Part shown: in pieces, positions 15,343-23,907 of the stretch
Numbering within the stretch: position 1 is the stretch's first letter
How the letters are laid out: the number at the start of each line of letters is the position of its first letter
Source: JBCBWG01 sp038523925
Lineage (GTDB): Bacteria; Pseudomonadota; Alphaproteobacteria; Rhizobiales; Hyphomicrobiaceae
DNA length: 64,000 nucleotides
Assembly (NCBI GenBank): GCA_038523925.1
Contig: JBCBIY010000006.1
Span: forward strand, 62,001-126,000
Direction of reading: 5' to 3'
Notes under the pieces: model-generated
Databases searched by the model: none
Seen by the model: the letters and a program-made list of their open reading frames with translations, nothing else
Told to the model about the DNA's origin: nothing
Translations under genes and position numbers: made by a program

Positions 15343-16344
15343 ATGAAGTTTTCGCGGGGAATTCTTGGTGCTGCTGGCGCGGCTGCAGTGGTTGCAGCAG
15401 GTGCTGCGGTCTTTGCCGTAAGCGCGACCGGTGCAGCGAAAGAAAAGTGGGATATGCCGATGGCATACTCCGCCTCAAACTTCCATTCGAAGAATGGCGC
15501 TGAGTTTGGCAAGTGCGTGGGAACGCGCACCGAAGGCCGGCTCGAGATCGTCACGCATCCGTCCGGTTCCCTCTTCAAGGGCAACGATATCAAGCGGGCC
15601 GTCCAAACGGGCCAGGCGCTGATTGGTGAGCGTTTGCTGTCGGCGCACCAGAACGAGAACGCTTTGTTCGGCGTCGACTCGATCCCATTCCTCGCCACAT
15701 CATTCGACGACAGCGAGAAGCTGTGGGCGGCTGCGCGGCCGAAGATCGAAGAAGTGCTCGCAGAACAGAACCTCGTCTACCTCTACGCTGTTCCGTGGCC
15801 GGGCCAGGGACTTTACTTCAACAAGGAAGTGAAGTCGGTCGCCGACATGAAGGGCCTGAAGTTCCGGTCATACAATTCGGCAACGGCGCGTCTGGCGGAG
15901 CTTGCTGAAATGCGCCCGGTCCAAATCGAGGCCGCCGAGCTTTCGCAGGCGCTTGCAACCGGCGTCGCAGAATCGTTCATCTCGTCGGGCGCAACCGGTT
16001 ATGACCGCAAGGTTTGGGAGCACCTCTCGCACTTCTATTCGGTCAACGCCTGGCTGCCGCGCAACACCGTGTTCGTGAACAAGCAGGCTTGGGACGGCCT
16101 CGACGCAAAGACGCAGGACGCGGTCCGCGCTTGCGCTGAAAAGGCTGCCAAGGACGGGCTCGCCGCATCGAAAGCCTACAACACATTCACCGTCGAAGGC
16201 CTGGCGAAGGGCGGCATGCAGGTCGCACCAGCCGGCGACACGCTCCGCGCGGACCTGATGGAAATTGGCGCGACGATGTCTAAGGAATGGCTTGAGAAGG
16301 CCGGCAAGAGCGGCGCCGCCGTGATCGAAAGCTACAAGAAGTAA
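15343..16344 (+). CDS. TRAP transporter solute-binding protein (DctP family), orphan copy
   Basis: Periplasmic receptor of 333 residues. A signal peptide (about 1-32, KFSRGILGAAGAAAVVAAGA) precedes a DctP domain. The ligand region has LKFRSYNSATARLAELAEMRPVQIEAAE. It has no DctQ or DctM next to it and ends in a strong terminator. It is very similar along its whole length to the receptor at 19880-20848, sharing long blocks such as KWDMPMAYSASNFHSKNGAEF. It may feed the same membrane subunits with a second ligand, or be a duplicate. A GGGGA ribosome-binding site lies about 10 nt before the ATG. Ligand unknown. Confidence 0.9.
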   Translation: MKFSRGILGAAGAAAVVAAGAAVFAVSATGAAKEKWDMPMAYSASNFHSKNGAEFGKCVGTRTEGRLEIVTHPSGSLFKGNDIKRAVQTGQALIGERLLSAHQNENALFGVDSIPFLATSFDDSEKLWAAARPKIEEVLAEQNLVYLYAVPWPGQGLYFNKEVKSVADMKGLKFRSYNSATARLAELAEMRPVQIEAAELSQALATGVAESFISSGATGYDRKVWEHLSHFYSVNAWLPRNTVFVNKQAWDGLDAKTQDAVRACAEKAAKDGLAASKAYNTFTVEGLAKGGMQVAPAGDTLRADLMEIGATMSKEWLEKAGKSGAAVIESYKK

Positions 16345-16368
16345 TCTGCCGCAAGGCAGTCTGAGATG

Positions 16369-16400
16369 AAGGGCTGGGTCCTCGCGGACCCGGCCCTTTT
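16369..16400 (+). terminator. Rho-independent terminator after the orphan TRAP receptor gene
   Basis: AAGGGCTGGGTCC (16369-16381), loop TCGC, GGACCCGGCCCTT (16386-16398), running into TTTT. The stem is 13 bp including one T-G wobble. It starts 24 nt after the stop codon, confirming that the receptor gene is a single-gene unit. Confidence 0.9.
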
Positions 16401-16510
16401 CGCGTTTCAGCGCCGAATGCCAAGCGCCGGCGGCGGTATGCGACTTCAAAAGTGGAACGGGATTTGCGAAGCCTGCCGTTAACTCGATGACGCGACAGGA
16501 TTGAACTGCA

Positions 16511-16858
16511 ATGACCAACGTGATCCAGCTTGATGCCTTCCGCAAAGCGCCGGCACCCGCACCGGTTGACTGCGACGAGTCGATCCTGTTTCCGGCCAAC
16601 GACGCGCGTCTCGACGATCTGATGCGTGCGGCGCTCGATCTCGCGCACTACGCGAACATGTCTCAGACGACGGCGACGGCGCGGGATGCAGACCAGTTCA
16701 TGCAGAGGCTTGGCGAGGTTGTTCGCGGCGGACAGCACCTGTTTGCGAACTGCGGCGATGACATTGCATCGCGCCGTTTCGATGCCGTTGAAGCGGCACT
16801 GACGGCTGCACAGGCGGCGCAGACGTCGCCGAGCCGAAGCCTCAACCTGGTCTCTTGA
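16511..16858 (+). CDS. Small hypothetical protein
   Basis: 115 residues, no family recognised. It begins MTNVIQLDAFRKAPAPAPV, then a helical, mildly acidic, Ala-rich region with no signal peptide or membrane segment and two Cys (21 and 81). The N-terminal form (M-x-N-V-I-x-L-D-x-F) is common in short uncharacterised alphaproteobacterial proteins. A GGAAC...CGTT pair at 16454-16480 resembles the general-stress EcfG promoter, but its 18-nt spacer is longer than the usual 16-17, so I do not call it. Codon use looks normal for the genome, so it is probably real. Confidence 0.65.
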   Translation: MTNVIQLDAFRKAPAPAPVDCDESILFPANDARLDDLMRAALDLAHYANMSQTTATARDADQFMQRLGEVVRGGQHLFANCGDDIASRRFDAVEAALTAAQAAQTSPSRSLNLVS

Positions 16859-16865
16859 TTTAGCC

Positions 16866-16883
16866 GAGCGCGATTGCGCGCTC
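16866..16883. terminator. Hairpin between convergent genes
   Basis: GAGCGCG-ATTG-CGCGCTC, a perfect 7-bp stem with a 4-nt loop, lies in the 28-bp gap between two convergent genes. No T-run on either side, so it is at best a weak bidirectional terminator or an mRNA 3'-end stabiliser. Confidence 0.4.
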
Positions 16884-16886
16884 CGA

Positions 16887-17573
16887 TTACGACGCGAGCG
16901 ACTTCACGTCCCGCAATTCGTGAATGATCTGGCCGAGCCGCGCTACAGCGTCCTGCTGCTCGGACATGGCATCGCGTAGCTCGCGGACAGCGCTGGAGAT
17001 ATCGGCCGGCAAAGTTCCGCTTGCGAGCGCCGTATTCAGCAGGTGCGCTGCGCCGGGCCGGGCTTGATTGCCGACACCGCCTGCAAGCGACGACTGCAGT
17101 GTCTCTTCAACAATCTGCGTTGCTTCGAGGATGAGCTGCTCGCTCGTGGAGCTGCGATCGGAGAGCTGCAGAAGGTGCTGGACGTGCGCTTCGAATGTCG
17201 ACCAAACAACTGGCTTTGAGAAATGCGAAGTGGCGCCGGCTTCGAGCGCGCGATTGAGCTCGGCGGGTGCGTCTTCGTTTGCCAGGACGACGACCGGGAT
17301 ATGCCGCGTTTCGGGCAGGGACCGCACGCACTGCAACAGCGTGATCCCGTCGTTGCTCGGGAGTTCGAGATCGACAAACACGACTCGGATGGGCTCGACG
17401 CGGATGAGGTCCCAGGCTTCACGCGCGGTCGTGAGTTCGCGCACCGTGCCGATCATGACCTGCAGGTTTGCGGCGATGCGACTGACCGCTGCGTTGCCGT
17501 TTGAGACAACGAGAACGGACGCGTGCGGGTACCGCAAACGCTTTTCAGCCGGTTTTTTGAGTGCTTGCTGCAT
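16887..17573 (-). CDS. Receiver-domain protein with degenerate acidic pocket
   Basis: 228 residues from the ATG at 17573. Residues about 18-135 form a receiver domain: the acceptor Asp is kept (residue 68, VVFVDLELPSNDG), as is the Lys (residue 120, SHFSKPVVW). The acidic Mg-binding pair after beta-1, normally DD or ED, is replaced by SNGN in VLVVSNGNAAV, so phosphorylation may be impaired. The C-terminal ~85 residues are helical (EQLILEATQIVEETLQSSL.., LRDAMSEQQDAVARLGQIIHELRDV) and could be a coiled-coil interaction region. No DNA-binding domain. Possible partner of the PAS kinase at 13164-15176, though that is only proximity. Confidence 0.82.
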   Translation of the reverse strand: MQQALKKPAEKRLRYPHASVLVVSNGNAAVSRIAANLQVMIGTVRELTTAREAWDLIRVEPIRVVFVDLELPSNDGITLLQCVRSLPETRHIPVVVLANEDAPAELNRALEAGATSHFSKPVVWSTFEAHVQHLLQLSDRSSTSEQLILEATQIVEETLQSSLAGGVGNQARPGAAHLLNTALASGTLPADISSAVRELRDAMSEQQDAVARLGQIIHELRDVKSLAS

Positions 17574-17684
17574 CAATTGCTGAAACGCAGACCATCAACT
17601 ATCCGATAGCTTAATGTAAAAGTGTAAATGGCTGATGTCGGACGGTCGGCTTTGGATGCGTTTTGGCGCTTAACTGCCTAGTCG

Positions 17685-18425
17685 CTAATCAAGCCTTGCT
17701 GCGGTCTGTCCAAAGCTGCGAGGGCGCAGTCCGCTCTGGAACCATGTGACGAACGAATAGATCGAGTAGACCGGCAAGCCTGACACTGCGCTTAGGCGGT
17801 CGGCAAAGGGTGCCATGTTGGTGCACTCGAGAACGACTGCGCCGAGATCTGGCTGGGCGGTGAGCGCGTCGGTGAGGCTTGCTTCGAGATCGCGGGCAGC
17901 GGCGGCGAAGTCCATTTCGGGCGCGTTTCGGAGAATGGGCCCTGCGAATGGACCATCAGGCGTGACGCCGAACACCGGCGTGTCTGCCGGCGCGCCTGCT
18001 GCTGCGAGGTGCCGCGGCGTTAGCGTTTCAGCCGAAATCGTAAAGATGCCGGGCCGCATGCCTGCGGGAAGCGTCGCTGCGATCACGGGCACCTGCATGA
18101 GGCTTGAGGCTGCAACGGGGATGCCGACCGCAGCTTTCAGGTCGTCCTGGAAGAGTGAGAGGAACCCGCAACTCGTCGTAATGCCGTCGACGCCGTCGGC
18201 CTCAAGATCGCGGGCCGCCGCAATGAATGCGGGCTTTAGGGCATCCGCATCGGCGAGCACGGCTTCGGCGGCCGAGGCATTGCGGACGACGCGGTAGTGA
18301 ACTGGAAACGGCCAGGTCTCTGCGTTGCCGATGTCGCCAGGCGGGCGCGGGAAGGCTGCGTCGAGCATCAGGATGCCGACGCTTGCGCCGTGAATGGTTC
18401 GCGCGCGACGTCGTTGGCTGCCCAT
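17685..18425 (-). CDS. Aspartate/glutamate racemase-family protein
   Basis: 246 residues with the two-cysteine active site of the Asp/Glu/hydantoin racemase superfamily: Cys86 in GITTSCGFLS and Cys201 in VVLECTNM, one in each half of the pseudo-symmetric fold. The N-terminal segment SVGILMLDAAFPRPPGDIGN is typical of an uncharacterised branch near the hydantoin racemase and maleate isomerase groups. It is divergent from a D-amino-acid-dehydrogenase-like flavoprotein, which suggests interconversion of D- and L-forms, or supply of a D-form, for one catabolic pathway. Substrate unknown. It is distinct from the cell-wall glutamate racemase at 56255-57124. Confidence 0.82.
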   Translation of the reverse strand: MGSQRRRARTIHGASVGILMLDAAFPRPPGDIGNAETWPFPVHYRVVRNASAAEAVLADADALKPAFIAAARDLEADGVDGITTSCGFLSLFQDDLKAAVGIPVAASSLMQVPVIAATLPAGMRPGIFTISAETLTPRHLAAAGAPADTPVFGVTPDGPFAGPILRNAPEMDFAAAARDLEASLTDALTAQPDLGAVVLECTNMAPFADRLSAVSGLPVYSIYSFVTWFQSGLRPRSFGQTAARLD

Positions 18426-18474
18426 GATCTCTGCTTCCCAATGTGTTTGCCAAGCGCGCGGCGGCTCGCCTGCG

Positions 18475-18486
18475 TTGACACGTCAA
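18475..18486. promoter_or_regulatory. Short palindrome in divergent promoter region
   Basis: TTGAC-AC-GTCAA, a 12-bp palindrome in the 147-bp gap between the divergent racemase-family and flavoprotein genes. It could be an operator that coordinates the two; no regulator gene adjoins it. Weak evidence. Confidence 0.3.
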
Positions 18487-18572
18487 TCCCGTCACGATCA
18501 AGGTTGGACGTGGCGACATGATCGCGGCAAGCCGTCAATGACTGCCTTCCAAGACGTAAGCCTGCAGGACCG

Positions 18573-19823
18573 ATGCGCGAACAGACTGCACCGATTGTTG
18601 TTGTCGGCGCCGGCATCGTGGGTGTCGCAACAGCGCTCTATCTCCAGCGCGACGGCCTGGACGTGACGTTGATCGATCGCGGCGCGCCGGGTGACGGGAC
18701 GTCATACGGCAACGCCGGCGTATTGGCGTCAAACAGCATCGTGCCCGTCAACGCGCCCGGGCTTTGGCGCAAGGCGCCGGGGATGCTGCGCGACCCCGAT
18801 GGACCGCTGTCGCTCAGATGGTCGTATCTCCCGCGCCTCGCCCCGTGGCTCGCACGCTACCTCCGCAATTGTCGGCCGGACCGGGTCGAGAAGACCGCCT
18901 CCGCACTTGCAGGCATCGTGTCCGATAGCCTCGAAGAACATCAAGCGCTCGCGCGTGGGACGGCAGCAGAGGCATGGATCGCGCCGTCGGACTATGTGTT
19001 TCTCTACACCGGGCGAGACGCCTACGACGGCGATGCCTATGGCTGGGGGCTCCGCAAAGCGCACGGCTATACGTGGGATGAACTCGATGGCGACGCGCTT
19101 GGCGCCTACGACCCGCAGCTCGGCAAGCTCGGCACATTCGCTGTGCGGTGCCCGGATCATGGTCACATCAAGGACCCCGGACGCTACGTCAAAGACCTCG
19201 CGCGCCACTTCGAACAGGGCAGCGGCCATGTCCTGCGTGCCACGGTCGACGATGTCATCATCGAGAACGGGGCCGTCACCGGCGTTGTCGCCGACGGCCA
19301 GCGGATCGCCTGCTGCAAGCTCGTCGTGACCGCCGGGGCGTGGTCAGGTCCGCTGGCTGCCAAGCTCGGCCTGAAAGTGCCGCTTGAATCCGAGCGCGGC
19401 TATCATTTGGAGTTCTTCGCGCCAAGTTGGATGCCCCGAGCGCCAACGATGATCGCGTCCGGCAAATTCGTGATTACGCCCATGGATGGCCGCTTGAGAG
19501 CCGCGGGCCTCGTCGAATTTGGCGGGCTAGATGCGCCGGCGCAGCAGAAGACGTCCGAAAAGCTGTTGCGGCTGGTGCGCCGCGCGCTGCCGAATTTGAC
19601 GTTCAGCACTCATACGTCATGGATGGGTCATCGACCGGCTCCGGCCGATTCTGTGCCGTTGATCGGCGCTGCTCCATCCGTCAGCGGAGCATTCGTCGGC
19701 TTCGGCCATCATCACATTGGTCTGACCGCTGGTCCGCGCACCGGACGCCTGCTTGCCGGGCTCATCTCAGGACGTAGGCCGAACTTTGATCTTGCGCCCT
19801 ACGACCCCGGTCGTTTTAGCTGA
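18573..19823 (+). CDS. FAD-dependent D-amino acid dehydrogenase-like oxidoreductase (DadA family)
   Basis: A 416-residue DAO-superfamily flavoenzyme. It opens with the FAD-binding motif IVVVGAGIVGVATALYLQRDGLDVTLID (GxGxxG and the terminal acidic residue). The DadA-like block GTSYGNAGVLASNSIVPVNAPG follows, and the C-terminus has the second FAD block VGFGHHHIGLTAGPRTGRLLAGLISG. Expected reaction: oxidative deamination of a D-amino acid or an N-methyl amino acid such as sarcosine, with electrons passed to the respiratory chain or oxygen. A TRAP transporter begins 56 bp downstream on the same strand and probably imports the substrate. A racemase-family gene is divergent. Substrate not determinable here. 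Confidence 0.87.
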   Translation: MREQTAPIVVVGAGIVGVATALYLQRDGLDVTLIDRGAPGDGTSYGNAGVLASNSIVPVNAPGLWRKAPGMLRDPDGPLSLRWSYLPRLAPWLARYLRNCRPDRVEKTASALAGIVSDSLEEHQALARGTAAEAWIAPSDYVFLYTGRDAYDGDAYGWGLRKAHGYTWDELDGDALGAYDPQLGKLGTFAVRCPDHGHIKDPGRYVKDLARHFEQGSGHVLRATVDDVIIENGAVTGVVADGQRIACCKLVVTAGAWSGPLAAKLGLKVPLESERGYHLEFFAPSWMPRAPTMIASGKFVITPMDGRLRAAGLVEFGGLDAPAQQKTSEKLLRLVRRALPNLTFSTHTSWMGHRPAPADSVPLIGAAPSVSGAFVGFGHHHIGLTAGPRTGRLLAGLISGRRPNFDLAPYDPGRFS

Positions 19824-19879
19824 CGGTGCGGAACAGGAAATATCTTGCCGGGCCACCCGGTTTTTGGAGGAAGATCCTT

Positions 19880-20848
19880 ATGAGACTAACGGCAACGGTA
19901 GCTGCACTCGTCAGTATGTTGGCAGCGCCCGTCGCGCTTGCCGAGAAGTGGGACATGCCGATGGCCTACTCGGCCTCGAACTTCCACTCAAAGAACGGCG
20001 CTGAATTTGCGAAGTGCGTGACAGACGGCACGAGCGGTAAGCTCGAGATCGTCACCCACCCGTCCGGATCGCTCTTCAAGGGCAACGACATCAAGCGCGC
20101 GGTCCAGACGGGCCAGGCGCTGATCGGCGAGCGGCTGTTGTCCGCCCACCAGAACGAGAACCCGCTCTTCGGCGTCGATGCCATCCCGTTCCTTGCAACG
20201 TCGTTTGACGCGTCCGAGAAACTCTGGGCGGCCGCGCAGCCGAAGATCAAAGAGATTCTGGACAAGCAGAACCTCGTCTACCTCTACGCGGTGCCGTGGC
20301 CGCCGCAGGGGCTCTACGCCAACAAGGCTGTCGAGAAGGTCGGCGACCTGAACGGGCTGAAGTTCCGCGCCTACAACGCAGCAACCGCGCGCTTTGCTGA
20401 GCTTGCCAAGATGCGTCCTGTCCAGATCGAAGCGGCCGAGCTTTCGCAGGCGCTCGCAACCGGCGTCGCGGAATCGTTCATCTCGTCGGGCGCGACGGGG
20501 TACGACCGGAAGGTCTGGGAACACCTCTCGCACTTCTACGCCGTCGATGCCTGGCTGCCGCGCAACACCGTGTTTGTGAACAAGGGCGCGTTTGAGAAGC
20601 TCGATGAGGCTACGCGGAAGACGTTGGTCTCGTGCGCTGATGAAGCTGCCAAGCGTGGCCTCCAAGCGTCGAAGGACTACACGAACTTCACGCTCGACGG
20701 CCTCAAGAAGGGCGGCATGACCGTTCAGCCGGCTGGCGCCACGCTCAAGTCCGATCTCGAGACGATTGGGGCAACAATGTCTGAAGAATGGTCGAAAGCC
20801 GCTGGCGACGAGGGGAAAGCCATCATCGAATCATTCAAGAAGATGTAG
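19880..20848 (+). CDS. TRAP transporter solute-binding protein (DctP family)
   Basis: Periplasmic receptor of 322 residues, started at the ATG at 19880 with GGAGG about 9 nt upstream. The signal peptide RLTATVAALVSMLAAPVALA is followed by EKWDMPMAYSASNFHSKN. It closely resembles the orphan receptor at 15343-16344 along its whole length. It is followed by DctQ (67 bp) and DctM genes, so this is the receptor of a complete TRAP importer. Placement after a D-amino-acid-dehydrogenase-like gene suggests an amino-acid-like or carboxylate substrate; family knowledge alone does not give the ligand. Confidence 0.93.
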   Translation: MRLTATVAALVSMLAAPVALAEKWDMPMAYSASNFHSKNGAEFAKCVTDGTSGKLEIVTHPSGSLFKGNDIKRAVQTGQALIGERLLSAHQNENPLFGVDAIPFLATSFDASEKLWAAAQPKIKEILDKQNLVYLYAVPWPPQGLYANKAVEKVGDLNGLKFRAYNAATARFAELAKMRPVQIEAAELSQALATGVAESFISSGATGYDRKVWEHLSHFYAVDAWLPRNTVFVNKGAFEKLDEATRKTLVSCADEAAKRGLQASKDYTNFTLDGLKKGGMTVQPAGATLKSDLETIGATMSEEWSKAAGDEGKAIIESFKKM

Positions 20849-20915
20849 TCAGACGGGATGAAAAGGCTCCGCGCGATCGCGCACGGGGCCCCTCGAGGGA
20901 TGTGAGACAGGCGCT

Positions 20916-21446
20916 TTGGCGAAATCTAAGGGTGCCTTGCGCACGTCCCTCGATGGTCTCTACTTCGCCGGTGGCGTCCTCGCCGCCGGCTTCATGGTCG
21001 CTATCCTGCTGATCATCGTCGGTCAGATGGTCACCCGCTGGACCGGGATCGCATTCCCGGGCTCCACCGACTACGCCGGCTACTGTATGGCGGCGGCTTC
21101 GTTTCTTGCTTTTCCCTACGCCCTCAATGCCGGCTCCCATATCCGTGTGACACTGGTCCTCAGCCGGCTCGGCTCTTACCAGCGCGCGGGCGAAATTTGG
21201 TGCATGGCCATCGGCACGATCCTCGCCTGCTACTTTGCGTGGTACGCCGTGCGCGCGGTCTACTGGTCGCATTTCCTTGGCGACATCAGCCAAGGCCAGG
21301 ACGAGCTGCCGCTCTGGATCCCGCAGCTTTCCATGGCCTTCGGCGGCGTCCTGCTCGCCATCGCCTTCATGGATAATCTGATTTCGCTGATCATCACCGG
21401 TCGCGACAACATCGAAGCGGAAAAGCTCCGCGACGCGGGGCATTGA
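20916..21446 (+). CDS. TRAP transporter small permease (DctQ)
   Basis: 176 residues, four transmembrane helices, the DctQ subunit that bridges receptor and DctM. Segments such as YFAGGVLAAGFMVAILLIIVGQM and FPGSTDYAGYCMAAASFLAFPYAL (a DctQ hallmark) identify it. The start appears to be TTG at 20916 with AGG 7 nt upstream; the only nearby ATG (20899) is followed at once by a stop. Sits between dctP and dctM in the operon. Confidence 0.9.
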   Translation: MAKSKGALRTSLDGLYFAGGVLAAGFMVAILLIIVGQMVTRWTGIAFPGSTDYAGYCMAAASFLAFPYALNAGSHIRVTLVLSRLGSYQRAGEIWCMAIGTILACYFAWYAVRAVYWSHFLGDISQGQDELPLWIPQLSMAFGGVLLAIAFMDNLISLIITGRDNIEAEKLRDAGH

Positions 21447-21486
21447 TGCGGATGCGCTGGTCAGACCGTTCGGGGGGACGGGAACA

Positions 21487-22788
21487 ATGAACGAGCTCGC
21501 GCTCACTGGCATCTTTCTGTTCGTCCTATTCTTGCTGCTGGGCAGCGGTGTCTGGGTTGGTCTCGCCCTGCTCGGAGTTGCCGTCGTTGGCATGGAGTTG
21601 TTCACCTCGCGCCCCGCCGGCGATGCGATGATCACGACCATCTGGTCATCGTCGTCGTCCTGGTCGCTGACGGCGCTGCCGCTGTTTATCTGGATGGGCG
21701 AAATTCTGTTCAGGACGCGATTATCCGAGGACATGTTCAAGGGGCTTGCGCCGTGGCTCGCGCGCCTGCCCGGTGGGCTCCTGCACACCAACATTGTCGG
21801 CTGCACGGTCTTTGCCGCGGTGTCCGGCTCGTCTGCTGCGACGCTCACGACCGTCGGTAAGATGGCGATCCCGGAGCTGCGCCGCCGCGAATATCCCGAA
21901 CACATGGTCATCGGCACACTTGCCGGCGCCGCGACGCTTGGGCTGATGATCCCGCCATCGCTGATCCTGATCGTCTACGGCGTCACGATCAATGAATCGA
22001 TCACACAGCTCTTCATAGCAGGCATTCTCCCAGGCCTCGTGCTGGCGTCGATGTTCATGGCGTATGTCGCCATTCGATCATTCGTAAAGCCGGATGAACG
22101 GCCGGTTGCGGAACCGCGGATGACGTTTGCTCAGAAGGTCGCGATGTCGCGCTTTCTGATTCCGGTGCTGCTGCTAATCGCGGTGGTGATTGGCTCGATG
22201 TATCTCGGGTTTGCGACGGCGACGGAGGCCGCAGCTTTTGGCGTCATCGGCGCGCTTGTCCTTGCGGCAAGCCAGGGGTCGCTGTCCTTCCAGACGTTTC
22301 TTGAAAGCCTGATGGGGGCCACGCGAACGTCCGCGATGATCGCGCTCATCCTTGCCGGCGCTGCGTTCCTGACGCTCTCGATGGGCTTTACGGGTCTGCC
22401 GCGCGCGGTCGCCGAGTTCATCTCCGAGCTCAATCTCTCGCGGACCGAGCTACTGATCGCGCTCATGGTGTTCTACATCATCGTCGGGTGCTTCCTCGAC
22501 GGCATCTCGTCAGTCGTGCTCACAATGGCGGTCGTCGAGCCCATGATCCGTCAGGCCGGCATCGACGTCATCTGGTTCGGCATCTTTATCGTCGTGGTCG
22601 TCGAGATGGCGCAGATCACACCGCCGATCGGGTTCAATCTCTTCGTCCTGCAGGGCATGACCAATCACGATATCGGCTACATTGCGCGCGCCGCCATTCC
22701 GATGTTCCTGATTATGGTTGTCATGGTGTTCTTGCTGATCGCGTTCCCGTCGATCGCGACGTTCCTGCCCTCTTCGCTCAGCGGATAG
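21487..22788 (+). CDS. TRAP transporter large permease (DctM)
   Basis: 433 residues, about twelve hydrophobic segments; the ion-coupled transport subunit of the TRAP importer. Typical DctM features: LLLGSGVWVGLALLGVAVVGME near the start, VSGSSAATLTTVGKMAIPEL with the re-entrant region, GTLAGAATLGLMIPPSLILIVYG, and FLDGISSVVLTMAVVEPM in the second half. It follows dctQ by 40 bp with its own ATG. Confidence 0.95.
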   Translation: MNELALTGIFLFVLFLLLGSGVWVGLALLGVAVVGMELFTSRPAGDAMITTIWSSSSSWSLTALPLFIWMGEILFRTRLSEDMFKGLAPWLARLPGGLLHTNIVGCTVFAAVSGSSAATLTTVGKMAIPELRRREYPEHMVIGTLAGAATLGLMIPPSLILIVYGVTINESITQLFIAGILPGLVLASMFMAYVAIRSFVKPDERPVAEPRMTFAQKVAMSRFLIPVLLLIAVVIGSMYLGFATATEAAAFGVIGALVLAASQGSLSFQTFLESLMGATRTSAMIALILAGAAFLTLSMGFTGLPRAVAEFISELNLSRTELLIALMVFYIIVGCFLDGISSVVLTMAVVEPMIRQAGIDVIWFGIFIVVVVEMAQITPPIGFNLFVLQGMTNHDIGYIARAAIPMFLIMVVMVFLLIAFPSIATFLPSSLSG

Positions 22789-22861
22789 CGTACGGGGCGG
22801 CCGCAGCGTTTGCGGGTGACGCGACCGCTTCCGCCGCCCGGCCCACCGGAGGGCCGACCGC

Positions 22862-23800
22862 ATGCTTGAAGGTCTCCGTTGGATCGGCCGCAACGCGCGC
22901 GTCCTCATCGCGCTCGCACCGCTGCTTGCGATTTCACTTGCTGACCTAGCTGCACTCCTGCGGCCGGCGCTGCCTGTGCTGGTCGCGCTGACGTATGCCG
23001 TCGCGATTGCCCGCGTCGATATGGGCGAGCTTCTGCAAGCAGCGGCGCGGCCACGCGCTGTGCTCATGATCGGCGTCTGCATTCTCGCGCTGATGATCGC
23101 GTTGCCGGCCGCCCTGTTCTACGCAGCCAACGCGCTTTCGCTGTCCGATGAGGCCGCCCGCGCGCTGGTCTACACGTCGATTGCACCGCCCATCGCGTCG
23201 GCTGCCGCTGTCTGTTTCCTGCTTGGCGCCGATGCCGGCCTTGCGCTCCGCCTGAGCGTCATCGCAGCGTTTGCGTCGCCGCTCATCGGCCCCTGGCTTG
23301 CGGCGACGCTCTTCGGTGAAGCGCTGAGCGTCGACCCGGTCGTGTTGTCGCTTCGCCTGGCGGCGATGATCGGGGCCGGTGCGGTACTCGGCATGCTGCT
23401 CCGTCGCATCCTCACACCCAGACGAATCGCAGCCGACCCGGCAGCTTTCGACGGGCTTGCCGCGATCGTCATGATTGTCTTCGCGATCCCGCTGTTCGAC
23501 GGCATCGGACCGATGATCGCTGGTGACCCGATGGGTGCGCTCGGTGTCTTCGGCCTTGTCATGGCTGCCAATTCGGGCCTTCAGGTCGTAAGCCTCATCG
23601 TGCTCGCCAGGCTCATGCGGCCGGAAACGGCAGTCGCCATCGCGCTTTCGGTCGGCAGCCGCAATGGCGGGCTTTATCTCGCGTCGCTGCCAGCGAGCCC
23701 CTATTTCTCGCTGTTCGTTGCGCTCTATCAGGTGCCGATCTATCTGACGGCCGTGCTTATGCGGCTTGCGGCCAACCGGTTCGCGCCAGGCCTCCGATGA
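22862..23800 (+). CDS. BASS-type permease (bile acid:sodium symporter-like)
   Basis: 312 residues with nine to ten transmembrane helices. Two half-site signatures are visible: YTSIAPPIASAAAVCFLLGAD in helix 4 and ALSVGSRNGGLYLASLPASP in helix 9, the crossing region that binds Na+ and substrate in this superfamily. It starts 73 bp after dctM on the same strand and may be the last gene of that operon, perhaps an exporter or a second route for a pathway intermediate. Substrate unknown. Confidence 0.78.
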   Translation: MLEGLRWIGRNARVLIALAPLLAISLADLAALLRPALPVLVALTYAVAIARVDMGELLQAAARPRAVLMIGVCILALMIALPAALFYAANALSLSDEAARALVYTSIAPPIASAAAVCFLLGADAGLALRLSVIAAFASPLIGPWLAATLFGEALSVDPVVLSLRLAAMIGAGAVLGMLLRRILTPRRIAADPAAFDGLAAIVMIVFAIPLFDGIGPMIAGDPMGALGVFGLVMAANSGLQVVSLIVLARLMRPETAVAIALSVGSRNGGLYLASLPASPYFSLFVALYQVPIYLTAVLMRLAANRFAPGLR

Positions 23801-23907
23801 GGCCGGTGTGGCCCAGCAACACGCCCCTGACTTAAGCTTTCCGCGACGCCTCCCTGTTACGATCAATCTCTCCTATTCTGACACCCGCAAAGCAGGGGAG
23901 AAGCCGC

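Noticed and set aside
14655..15698. A 347-codon minus-strand open frame
   Set aside because: Antisense to the PAS kinase 3' end and the TRAP receptor gene. It covers the 15.2-15.3 kb gap by chance and has no signal, domain or ribosome-binding site.
16454..16480. EcfG-type general stress promoter (GGAAC...CGTT) before the small hypothetical gene
   Set aside because: The two elements are separated by 18 nt, outside the usual 16-17 nt, so I do not list it as a promoter.
20881..20915. ATG start for dctQ at 20899
   Set aside because: The ATG is followed at once by TGA. The TTG at 20916 is the only usable start before the first helix.
20835..21917. A 360-codon minus-strand open frame
   Set aside because: Antisense to dctQ and dctM; composition and lack of motifs mark it as a shadow of the plus-strand genes.
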